Below are positions 1 through 6,558 of a stretch of DNA of 9,078 bases, piece by piece (position 1 is the stretch's first letter; every line of letters starts with the position of its first letter). The notes under the pieces were generated by a model that saw only the letters and a list, made by a program, of their open reading frames with translations, was not told where the DNA came from and searched no databases. The DNA comes from Planctomycetota bacterium (GTDB taxonomy: Bacteria > Planctomycetota > B129-G9). A program made the translations under genes and the position numbers. The stretch covers positions 1 to 9,078 of the forward strand of contig QNCA01000034.1 in the NCBI GenBank assembly GCA_003644325.1. Reading direction: 5' to 3'.

Positions 1-2
1 AA

Positions 3-1508
3 GTGATAGAAAATTACATGACCCTGAGCGGCCGGATGCAGCACGACAAGAACACCGCCCTGGCCAAGGCGGCCGCCCGCAGCCGCAGAGAGATATCCGG
101 CGTCTTCAGAGAACTCCTGCGCTCCTACCCGCAGCACCGGGAGCGGATAATCCTCCGCGGGTTGCTGGCGCTGGGCGATAACTGCCACCGACTCCTCATG
201 ACGTCGTTCCAGCAAGGCAACGACCGCACCGCGGCCGATTTAATACAGGTGCTCCAGCAGCCGGAATCGGAGCAGTGGGATATTTTTCTGGCGCGCATGT
301 TCATCTATCACGATGAACTGGTCAGGCGCAGGGCGGATTTCGTCTTGAAGAAACGCGGCCCCCACGGCGCCGGCAAGGTCATCAGGCAAATTTTGAACCT
401 CGCCGGCGTGAGGTCCATCATCAACGTCGCCACGTGGTGGGGCGCGGAAAACTGGTGGAAAACCGTTTACGAAAACATGGACCACTATGACGAGGTTCAC
501 ATCCAGGACAAGATATTCGCCGCCATTCGCGACAGCGGCACCGAGGCGGAATATGCCCGCAAATGCCTCGAAAAGATGTCCCGGAGCAAGTCGTCCCGTG
601 TCAGGCAGATGGTAGTCACTGAAATGAATTCGCTCGACAAAGTGGACGCGGACCTGCTCCTGGGCTTCCTGCAAGACCCCGATGAAGAAGTGCAACTGGA
701 GACAACCCGCAACGTGATTCAATCCAACCATCCGCAAAAGGACGAACTCATCATCAGGCAACTCCTCAGCCCGCATGAATCCGTGCGCGCTCTCGCCTCG
801 GAGGCGGTCTCGCAATACAGTTTCAAGGCGTACATGCGAGCGTTTGATTCTCTGGAAGACCGTACCCGCAACCTGGCGGCCTCCGCCCTGGTGAAGATCG
901 ACGGCAAACTCGGTGATGAACTCGGCGAGGCGCTGGCCGCCACTCAAGCGACGACCAAGTTGAAGGCCCTGAAGATCGCGGCCATGGCCCGCCATGACGA
1001 AAAACTGGAGCCGCTCATCATCGCGCTTTCCTCCGACGCCGACTCCCACGTCCGCGCGACGGCGGTTATCGCGCTGGGGAGGTCCAACTCGGACGAGGCG
1101 GAAATGGTCCTGCTGAACGCGCTGAAAGACCCGGATGAACGGGTCGTCGCCAACGCAATCGAAGCGCTGGAATACAGGGGCAAACCCGAATACCTGCCCG
1201 CGGTGAAAAGGTTCGCGACCAGCGCGGTCCCGCGCATCCGCGGAAACGTCGTCAGGTTTCTGTACCGCTTCGGCGACCGGGACTATCGAGATTTGTTCCT
1301 GGAGATGTGCGAACGCGGCGACCGTGGGACACACGCCACCGCGATATGGCTGGCGGAAACCCTGGACATGCCGGAGGCGGCCGAAGGCCTCGCGAAAATC
1401 ATCCGAGGAGAGGGCGAGCCAAAGGTCCGCCGGCGCGCCGCCAGGGCGCTTGAACGCATCAGGACGAAGGATAAGACCCGCTACACGAAAATCGGCGGTG
1501 GACAATGA
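3..1508 (+). CDS. HEAT-repeat protein, possibly 5'-partial
   Basis: Predicted soluble all-helical scaffold protein of about 500 residues; no enzyme motif is visible, so the role is probably protein-protein binding. Roughly from residue 190 to 485 it is built of repeated ~30-residue helical pairs with the HEAT/PBS-lyase pattern (D-P-D-E-x-V then A-x-x-A-L), clearest around residues 225-240, 345-365 and 375-395. A Trp-rich patch (W145, W146, W151, W152) lies in the non-repeat N-terminal part. No signal peptide or membrane segment is seen. The GTG at position 3 is the first possible start but sits at the window edge; the frame may continue upstream, and ATG at 18 or 36 are alternatives, none with a clear ribosome binding site. 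The stop overlaps the next start (ATGA), so it is probably translationally coupled to the membrane protein behind it. HEAT family is fairly sure; function unknown. Confidence 0.85.
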   Translation: MIENYMTLSGRMQHDKNTALAKAAARSRREISGVFRELLRSYPQHRERIILRGLLALGDNCHRLLMTSFQQGNDRTAADLIQVLQQPESEQWDIFLARMFIYHDELVRRRADFVLKKRGPHGAGKVIRQILNLAGVRSIINVATWWGAENWWKTVYENMDHYDEVHIQDKIFAAIRDSGTEAEYARKCLEKMSRSKSSRVRQMVVTEMNSLDKVDADLLLGFLQDPDEEVQLETTRNVIQSNHPQKDELIIRQLLSPHESVRALASEAVSQYSFKAYMRAFDSLEDRTRNLAASALVKIDGKLGDELGEALAATQATTKLKALKIAAMARHDEKLEPLIIALSSDADSHVRATAVIALGRSNSDEAEMVLLNALKDPDERVVANAIEALEYRGKPEYLPAVKRFATSAVPRIRGNVVRFLYRFGDRDYRDLFLEMCERGDRGTHATAIWLAETLDMPEAAEGLAKIIRGEGEPKVRRRAARALERIRTKDKTRYTKIGGGQ

Positions 1509-1984
1509 ACATCACCCTGTTAAGTCAAAAGACCGACTACTTCAAGCGGTTCAGCGAAAGTTTCGGCCAGAGCCGGAACGCCAACCTGTTCTGGATAGTC
1601 CTGCTGGCCGCGCTGGGAACGCTGCTGCTGATTCTGTTCATCAAGCGTGTGGTTCAGGAGAATTTCGTTGACCGGGAAGGCAGGCACGTGTTTAATGAGT
1701 TGTGCAGGGCCCACGGGTTGTCGAGAAAAGAGCGCAGGTTGCTGCTCGGCTACGCGCAGAATCTGGGACTGAAGAACCGCGTTGCCGTCTTTGTGCGGCC
1801 GTCGCTCTTTGAAGAAGCCGCACAAAAGAACGTAAGAAGGAGCATCGCGCAAAAACTGAACCTGAACGTCGAGGCCCTCGGCCTGCTCGACGCCGGCCTC
1901 CGAACGAAACTCTTCGGCGATTATCCTTTGAATGGAACACTTCGCAGACAGGCTGATAAAGTGCATCAGGAGCAAGCGCAGTAG
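1505..1984 (+). CDS. Small single-span membrane protein, function unknown
   Basis: A 159-residue protein with a short N-terminal segment, one clear transmembrane helix at about residues 28-46 ending in K47-R48, and a cytoplasmic tail of about 110 residues by the positive-inside rule. The tail has a helical block (about residues 60-106) containing G-L-S-x-x-E at 71-76 and F-V-R-P-S-L-F-E at 96-103. I recall a similar block in front of PilZ domains in YcgR-like proteins, but no PilZ domain is present here, so that resemblance is only a hint. ATG overlaps the stop of the HEAT gene (ATGA) with a weak GGTGG about 3 bases upstream, indicating coupling. Its last 53 bases overlap the start of pyrF in another frame. 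It may be the membrane anchor or partner of the preceding HEAT protein; that is inference from gene order only. Confidence 0.75.
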   Translation: MNITLLSQKTDYFKRFSESFGQSRNANLFWIVLLAALGTLLLILFIKRVVQENFVDREGRHVFNELCRAHGLSRKERRLLLGYAQNLGLKNRVAVFVRPSLFEEAAQKNVRRSIAQKLNLNVEALGLLDAGLRTKLFGDYPLNGTLRRQADKVHQEQAQ

Positions 1985-2894
1985 CGCCGTCGCAGGCCTG
2001 GACCCGCACTGGGCGCAAATCCCCGAAAGAATCAAATCCGACGCAATCAGCCGCCACGGTCGGACGCTCGCCGCGGGCGCGGCCGCCGTCACGAAGTACC
2101 TCACCGGCATAGTAGATGCCGTGGCCTCCCATGTCGGCGTCGTTAAGGCGCAGATTGCTTTCTACGAACGGTTCGGCCCGCACGGCCTCGAGGCATATCG
2201 CCGCGTCTGCGAGCATGCCCGCGCCCGGGACCTCATTGTCATAGGCGACGTAAAGCGCTCAGACATCGGTTCCACCGCAGCCGCCTACGCCGATGCGCAC
2301 CTCGGAAAGATTGAAATCGGCGGCGAAACGCTGGAGGCATTTCCGGTTGATGCCGTCACGGTGAACGCATTTCTCGGCTCCGACGGCGTGCAGCCTTTCA
2401 TTGACGCCGCCGCAAAGAACGGCAAGGGGATATTCGTCCTCGTCAGAACATCCAACCCGTCCGCCGCCGAACTGCAGGACCTGCGGGCCGGAGGCGAGCC
2501 GGTCTTCCTGCGCCTCGCCCGCCACGTCGCCCGGTGGGCGGAGCCGCACTGCGGCCGCGAGGGATACTCTTGCGTGGGCGCGGTCATGGGGGCCACATTC
2601 CCGGAAGGGGCGAAAAATGTCCGCAAGATAATCCCGCGCTCGTTCATACTGGCGCCCGGTTACGGCGCGCAGGGCGCACACGCGGCCGACCTGAAACCGT
2701 TCTTTAACGAAGACGGCCTCGGCGCAATCGTCAATTCGTCCCGCGCGATTCTCTTTGCGTACCGGCGGCCGGAATATCGCGACCGCTTCGGTCCCGCCGC
2801 CTGGCAGCGCGCCGCCGAGCAGGCCGTCATCGACATGAACGAGGAGTTACGCGCCGCGGGTTGTCAACCGCAAACGAAACCCGAGGGGGCCTGA
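1932..2894 (+). CDS. pyrF: Orotidine-5'-phosphate decarboxylase, type 2 family
   Basis: Decarboxylates OMP to UMP, the last step of de novo pyrimidine synthesis, in the cytoplasm. The 320-residue TIM-barrel protein has the family landmarks in order: G-L-D-P at 22-25, V-K-A-Q with K72, the catalytic D-x-K-x-x-D signature as D106, K108, D111 followed by I-G-S-T-A, and the C-terminal phosphate-binding-type loop A-P-G-Y-G at 241-245. The length and the R-S-D-I-G-S-T-A-x-x-Y context fit the longer type 2 (Mycobacterium/Myxococcus-like) family rather than the ~235-residue E. coli type. The start at 1932 is supported because the F-A-D-R-L-I opening just after it is characteristic of the family, which makes the 53-base overlap with the upstream gene real. 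No good ribosome binding site precedes it, so translation may depend on ribosomes already reading the upstream gene. Identification is strong. Confidence 0.96.
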   Translation: MEHFADRLIKCIRSKRSSAVAGLDPHWAQIPERIKSDAISRHGRTLAAGAAAVTKYLTGIVDAVASHVGVVKAQIAFYERFGPHGLEAYRRVCEHARARDLIVIGDVKRSDIGSTAAAYADAHLGKIEIGGETLEAFPVDAVTVNAFLGSDGVQPFIDAAAKNGKGIFVLVRTSNPSAAELQDLRAGGEPVFLRLARHVARWAEPHCGREGYSCVGAVMGATFPEGAKNVRKIIPRSFILAPGYGAQGAHAADLKPFFNEDGLGAIVNSSRAILFAYRRPEYRDRFGPAAWQRAAEQAVIDMNEELRAAGCQPQTKPEGA

Positions 2895-2928
2895 CCCCTT
2901 TAGGTTTCATTGTCACGACTGTTCGATT

Positions 2929-2936
2929 GGGGGGGG
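2929..2936 (+). repeat. G8 homopolymer tract at the transferase start
   Basis: Eight consecutive G residues lie 12 bases before ATG 2949. They fall inside the reading frame if TTG 2910 is the start, or in the ribosome binding region if ATG 2949 is. Length change here could alter frame or ribosome binding. A single short tract can also occur by chance in GC-rich DNA. Confidence 0.9.
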
Positions 2937-2948
2937 AACCGCAAGTTG

Positions 2949-4085
2949 ATGGGACTTGAGACCGCCGCAGCAATTCTATTTGTCGCTTCCCTGGCGCTTT
3001 CACTTATACTGACGGGCGTGATGCTGCGCCTGGCGCGCCGGTGGAACTTCATCGACAGGCCGTCACGCCGCAAACTTCACACGCGCCCGACGCCTCTCGG
3101 GGGCGGTCTGGCCGTCTTCCTGGCAACGGCCCTGCCGGTCATCATTGCGTTTTCCCTTGTGCTTGCGTGTCATGCCTCGCCCGGCGAGGCCCCCGGTATT
3201 TTTTCGAGCGAGATAGTCAAACACTTCAGCGGAATCATCTCGCGCAGCAGGGAACTCATCGTCGTGTTGCTGGGCGGGTTGATAATGGCAGTCACGGGCC
3301 TGGTAGACGACGTCCGGCATATTTCGGTGAAGGAGAAGTTGCTGGCGCAGATTATCGTGGGCGTGGCGCTGGCTTCGACGGGGATCAGGCTGAGTCTTTT
3401 CATGGTCGATCCGATTATCACCGGCGCTCTGACCGTTGTCTGGATAGTGGCGATAACGAATGCCTTTAACCTGCTGGACAACATGGACGGTCTGTGCGCT
3501 TCCGTTGCCGCGGTGCTCTCGGTGATATTCCTCGTGGTTGCCGTGCAGACGGGGCAGTTGTTCATCGCCATGTTCCTCGTGGTCCTGCTGGGTGCGCTTG
3601 CAGGCTTTCTGGCGTTCAATCGTCCACCGGCGAAAATATTTATGGGTGACGCGGGTTCGCTTTTCACGGGCTACATCCTCGCCGTGCTTACCGTCCTGTT
3701 CACTTTCTACGGCCGGGAAGTCCGCATTGAAGGACTGAACATAAACCGCCTGTATCCTTTTCTTGTGCCGCTGCTCATCTTTGCAGTGCCCATCTTTGAT
3801 ACGCTGTCCGTGATGGCCATCCGCCTCAAGGAGAACAGGCCGATCTGGCAGGCGGATCGCAGTCACTTTTCGCACAGGCTGCTCAACCTGGGCATGACGC
3901 CGGGGGCGGCGCTGCTCACGGTGTGTCTGGTGACCTGGTGCACGGGCGTATCTGCGGTGCTGCTTTACCCCGGCACCGGGACTTTCGCCTCGGATCTCCT
4001 GCGTGCCGGCGTGGTGGTGTCGCAGGCCGCGGGAATAATTTTCATTATCGTTCTCTTGGAGCGGGCCGCGAGGAAGAAGGAGTGA
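2949..4085 (+). CDS. wecA: WecA/MraY-family polyprenyl-phosphate HexNAc-1-phosphate transferase
   Basis: Integral inner-membrane enzyme that transfers a sugar-1-phosphate (typically GlcNAc-1-P from UDP-GlcNAc) to undecaprenyl phosphate, the first step of many surface glycans. About 11 transmembrane helices are predicted. Signature motifs, numbered from ATG 2949: R-K-L-H-T-R-P-T-P-x-G-G near 37-48, the metal-binding D120-D121, N171-A-F-N-L-L-D177-N-M-D180-G-L, M-G-D234-A-G-S at 232-237, and the cytoplasmic H306-x-x-H309-R. This set fits WecA/TagO rather than MraY; the sugar specificity is not readable, so the symbol is family-level. The reading frame is open from TTG 2910, 13 codons earlier. 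I prefer ATG 2949 because the first helix begins right after it and a G-rich stretch (2929-2938) lies upstream as a poor ribosome binding site. The stop overlaps the ligase start (GTGA), implying a coupled pair. Confidence 0.93.
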   Translation: MGLETAAAILFVASLALSLILTGVMLRLARRWNFIDRPSRRKLHTRPTPLGGGLAVFLATALPVIIAFSLVLACHASPGEAPGIFSSEIVKHFSGIISRSRELIVVLLGGLIMAVTGLVDDVRHISVKEKLLAQIIVGVALASTGIRLSLFMVDPIITGALTVVWIVAITNAFNLLDNMDGLCASVAAVLSVIFLVVAVQTGQLFIAMFLVVLLGALAGFLAFNRPPAKIFMGDAGSLFTGYILAVLTVLFTFYGREVRIEGLNINRLYPFLVPLLIFAVPIFDTLSVMAIRLKENRPIWQADRSHFSHRLLNLGMTPGAALLTVCLVTWCTGVSAVLLYPGTGTFASDLLRAGVVVSQAAGIIFIIVLLERAARKKE

Positions 4086-6352
4086 CTAACCGCGACAAAA
4101 AAGAATCCGGCGGGGCCGGGTCGCGCGCGGCGGAGCGTGCGGCAGGGCTGTTTGAATACATGGCCGTGATTCTCGTCGGTATCGTCATCACACTGCGGCC
4201 CGTGCTGCCGGGGCACGCGCTGGCATCTTCGAGGAATCTCCTTTTGCACGCGTTGATTGTGGTTGCGGGTTTCCTGTGGCTGGCGGCGCAGTGTCTGCAC
4301 GGCAGGATTCGGATAGGCCGTTGCGGTATCGGCATTCCCCTGATTGTTTATGCGCTGGTTATCGGCGTCTCGCCGTTGTTCGCGGCATACAAGTACGCCG
4401 CCCTGCAATCTCTCCCCATCTGGCTGACCAATCTCCTCCTTTTCTTCATGGTCTTCAACCTTTCACGTAATGGTCGCGTCCGCGGTTTCTTCGTCGCCGT
4501 TCTGCTTGCGGCGGCGGCGGTCGTCGTGTTTTACGGCATATACCAGCGCTTCGAAGGCCTGGAAGAGTTGAGGCACTTTGCCGAAAGGAAAGGATTTCTC
4601 GAATCGTTCGATTCTTCAACGGACATAGAGCTCGCCCGGGCGCGCCTAGAGGGAAACGAGCCTTCTTTCCCCTTCACCACATCCAACATACTGGCGACCT
4701 TTCTCTTGATAACCGTGCCGGTTTTCTTCGGCGCCGGTGTGGAGTCCTTGCGCAATTCCGTGAAAGGCGGCTCGTTCATACGCGCTGCCGTTACGTTCTT
4801 CGCCGCGGGCGCGGGGCTGGTGTGCCTGTACCTGACGGGCAGTCGCGCGGCGTATGTCGTCTTCGCGGCGGAGATGGTGATATTCGTCCTGATTCTGGGC
4901 AGGCACTGGATAGCGCGCCACTGGCAGGAATGCACGGTGGTCGTTGCCGTGCCGGTGCTTGCCGTGGCGGTCTTCGGCTCCTCAACGATCAGGCGCATAG
5001 CGGAGGTGCGCTCCGTGAACTATCGCCTGGGCTACTGGGCGAGCAGTTGGGGCGTCATCAAGGAGCACTGGCTGACCGGTGTGGGGCTGGAGAATTTCCG
5101 CTGGAGTTACACCGCACACAAGGCGCCCTGGGCGGGCGAGGTCATGTACCCGCACAACAGCATCATCCAGAGCGTAGCCGAGTTCGGCATCATCGGCCTT
5201 GTCGCGTTCATCGCCGTCTGGGCGCTGTTTCTCATCAAAATTCTTCGGGCGAAGACCGTGAAAGGGGCCGGCGGACGGCGGGAAAATGAGGAGCCTGACG
5301 CCATGTCTTCCAGCCGCCTGCTCCTTGCCGGATGCATTGTTCTCGCGGTGTTCCTTGCGGTGATGATATTGCACCGGCCGTTTACGAGTTTCTACACGAG
5401 TTTCGCGAAGGGAATGCTGACGGTATTGCTTGCCGCTTTTCTCTGGGGGGCGGTCTTCGCGGCGCGCACTTTTCGTGCCGTCAAAGGGGATGCCCGCTTT
5501 CTTCACGCCGCACTTACAACAGGGGCGCTGGGATTTCTTCTGCACAGCATGTTTGATTTCGGCATTTACTCCTACGGCGTCAATCAGGCCTGCTGGGTTG
5601 TAATGGCGCTGGCGCTGGCCCATACGGGCGCAGGAGGCGTGAAGATTTCGTCGGGCAAACGCCTCTCTTCGCCTGCGAAACTCGCCCTTACATTAATTGG
5701 TTGCGGAGCGCTGGCGTTCTACATGCTTGGCCCCCTTGCCATGTCGCTCCGTGAGGAGACAGCGCTGGATTATGTTTCAGACGAACAATCGAAATTGCCC
5801 CTTACCGGGGAACGGGTCCCCGATATCGAGGTGCACAACACCGAAACAGTCCGCAGGCTCGCCTGGAAATATTTCCGGGAGCGCCGCGGATTGCGCCCTC
5901 ACGGCGAGAAAGGAGACCCGCGGATAGCAGACATTGCGGTCCGGCTGATGCGCCGGGCGATTCGCCTGAATCCCGACGACTTCAGGCTTCACATCGAAAC
6001 GGCCGTCATGTTGCGCGAGATCGGCAGGAGGGCCGAGGCGCTTGAAGAATATAACAGGGCGGTCGAACTCTACCCGACGCGGCCGTCGCTCAGGGTTTAC
6101 CGTGCGGAACTGCTCGACAGGATGGGCCGAAGGGAAGACGCCCGCCGTGACCTTGAAGAGACGGCGCGGTTGCTGCGCCTGAACAGGATGCCCGACGGCT
6201 CTGTGCGTCACAAGACGCTCGAACTGGACACGGAGAAGGGCCTCTGGCTGGAAGCGGACAGGGCGGCGCGCCTGGGTCTTGCCCCGGAGCACAAGGGTTC
6301 ACCCAGGTATGTCTCGGAAGAAGAAATATTCAAGGCCCTTTGGCGGCGTTAG
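4082..6352 (+). CDS. O-antigen ligase/Wzy-family membrane protein with C-terminal TPR
   Basis: Predicted polytopic inner-membrane glycosyltransferase-like protein (756 residues) that either polymerises or ligates undecaprenyl-linked glycan on the periplasmic face. Roughly 14 hydrophobic helices fill residues 24-560. The Wzy_C/WaaL-type region is clear: T-G-S-R-A-A-Y, then G-V-G-L-x-N-F near 335, a periplasmic loop with P-H358-N359-S, and E-F-G-I-I-G-L. After the last helix a soluble tail carries at least two TPR units (about 612-700; A-I-R-L-N-P-D-D and A-V-E-L-Y-P). The frame is open back to 3923, but GTG 4082 is preferred: it overlaps the transferase stop (GTGA) and has AGGAAG-type sequence just upstream, and upstream codons only repeat transferase DNA in another frame. 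Whether it is a ligase, a polymerase or a protein O-glycosyltransferase cannot be told from sequence. Its pairing with the WecA-like enzyme supports a glycan role. Confidence 0.88.
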   Translation: MTNRDKKESGGAGSRAAERAAGLFEYMAVILVGIVITLRPVLPGHALASSRNLLLHALIVVAGFLWLAAQCLHGRIRIGRCGIGIPLIVYALVIGVSPLFAAYKYAALQSLPIWLTNLLLFFMVFNLSRNGRVRGFFVAVLLAAAAVVVFYGIYQRFEGLEELRHFAERKGFLESFDSSTDIELARARLEGNEPSFPFTTSNILATFLLITVPVFFGAGVESLRNSVKGGSFIRAAVTFFAAGAGLVCLYLTGSRAAYVVFAAEMVIFVLILGRHWIARHWQECTVVVAVPVLAVAVFGSSTIRRIAEVRSVNYRLGYWASSWGVIKEHWLTGVGLENFRWSYTAHKAPWAGEVMYPHNSIIQSVAEFGIIGLVAFIAVWALFLIKILRAKTVKGAGGRRENEEPDAMSSSRLLLAGCIVLAVFLAVMILHRPFTSFYTSFAKGMLTVLLAAFLWGAVFAARTFRAVKGDARFLHAALTTGALGFLLHSMFDFGIYSYGVNQACWVVMALALAHTGAGGVKISSGKRLSSPAKLALTLIGCGALAFYMLGPLAMSLREETALDYVSDEQSKLPLTGERVPDIEVHNTETVRRLAWKYFRERRGLRPHGEKGDPRIADIAVRLMRRAIRLNPDDFRLHIETAVMLREIGRRAEALEEYNRAVELYPTRPSLRVYRAELLDRMGRREDARRDLEETARLLRLNRMPDGSVRHKTLELDTEKGLWLEADRAARLGLAPEHKGSPRYVSEEEIFKALWRR

Positions 6353-6438
6353 CGCCTTGACGATTCCACGCGAGACTCCGAATACCGTACCCGCAAAGTC
6401 GACATGTACCCGGCCTGTATGGGCGGGGCGGAATTTGC

Positions 6439-6467
6439 TTGCCTTAAGCGGGAATGTCGGATAGCAT
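6439..6467 (+). promoter_or_regulatory. Candidate sigma-70-like promoter for aconitase
   Basis: TTGCCT (6439-6444) and TAGCAT (6462-6467) are separated by 17 bases; each matches the consensus at 4 of 6. It sits in the only gap large enough to hold the aconitase promoter. Another candidate, TTGACG at 6357-6362, has only a weak -10 (AATACC, 18-base spacer). If 6439-6467 is used, transcription starts before the 6491 hairpin, which would then be in the aconitase leader. Sequence match only. Confidence 0.3.
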
Positions 6468-6490
6468 GCCGTGACTTTTACAAGACCTGT

Positions 6491-6533
6491 GGCCGGTTCT
6501 CTCCGCGCGGAGAGGCGGCCTGTTTTGCTTTAA
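6491..6533 (+). terminator. GC hairpin with T-rich tail: terminator or attenuator
   Basis: GGCCG (6491-6495) pairs with CGGCC (6516-6520), enclosing a perfect 16-base palindrome at 6499-6514 that gives a 6-bp stem with a GCGC loop; three left and one right base are unpaired between the stems. The next bases are T-rich (TGTTTTGCTTT, 6521-6531), as in an intrinsic terminator. It ends only about 30 bases before the aconitase ATG. It may end the upstream operon, or act as a leader attenuator if the aconitase promoter lies before it. The tail is interrupted by G and C, so termination strength is uncertain. Confidence 0.55.
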
Positions 6534-6558
6534 GACTTTTTAGCGGGGCTCGATTGAG

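Noticed and set aside
240..1505. 421-codon open frame on the minus strand
   Set aside because: It lies wholly antisense to the HEAT-repeat gene, its protein has no recognisable domain, and long antisense frames are expected in GC-rich coding DNA.
2884..2901. Small hairpin at the end of pyrF (AGGGG with CCCCT)
   Set aside because: Only 5 bp, followed by just three T; too weak for a terminator, and the downstream gene starts close by.
3063..3875. 270-codon open frame on the minus strand
   Set aside because: Antisense to the WecA-like gene; highly charged, His/Gln-rich shadow of hydrophobic coding sequence.
3923..4081. N-terminal extension of the ligase from ATG 3923
   Set aside because: It would overlap 163 bases of the transferase; the translated part is Arg/Gly-rich shadow, and GTG 4082 has a better ribosome binding site and the GTGA coupling.
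6279..6464. Small ORF across the end of the ligase gene
   Set aside because: Mostly inside ligase coding sequence in another frame, with no ribosome binding site or recognisable protein.
6471..6533. 20-codon GTG-initiated frame that could be a leader peptide before aconitase
   Set aside because: No ribosome binding site and no run of regulatory codons; it simply reads through the hairpin.
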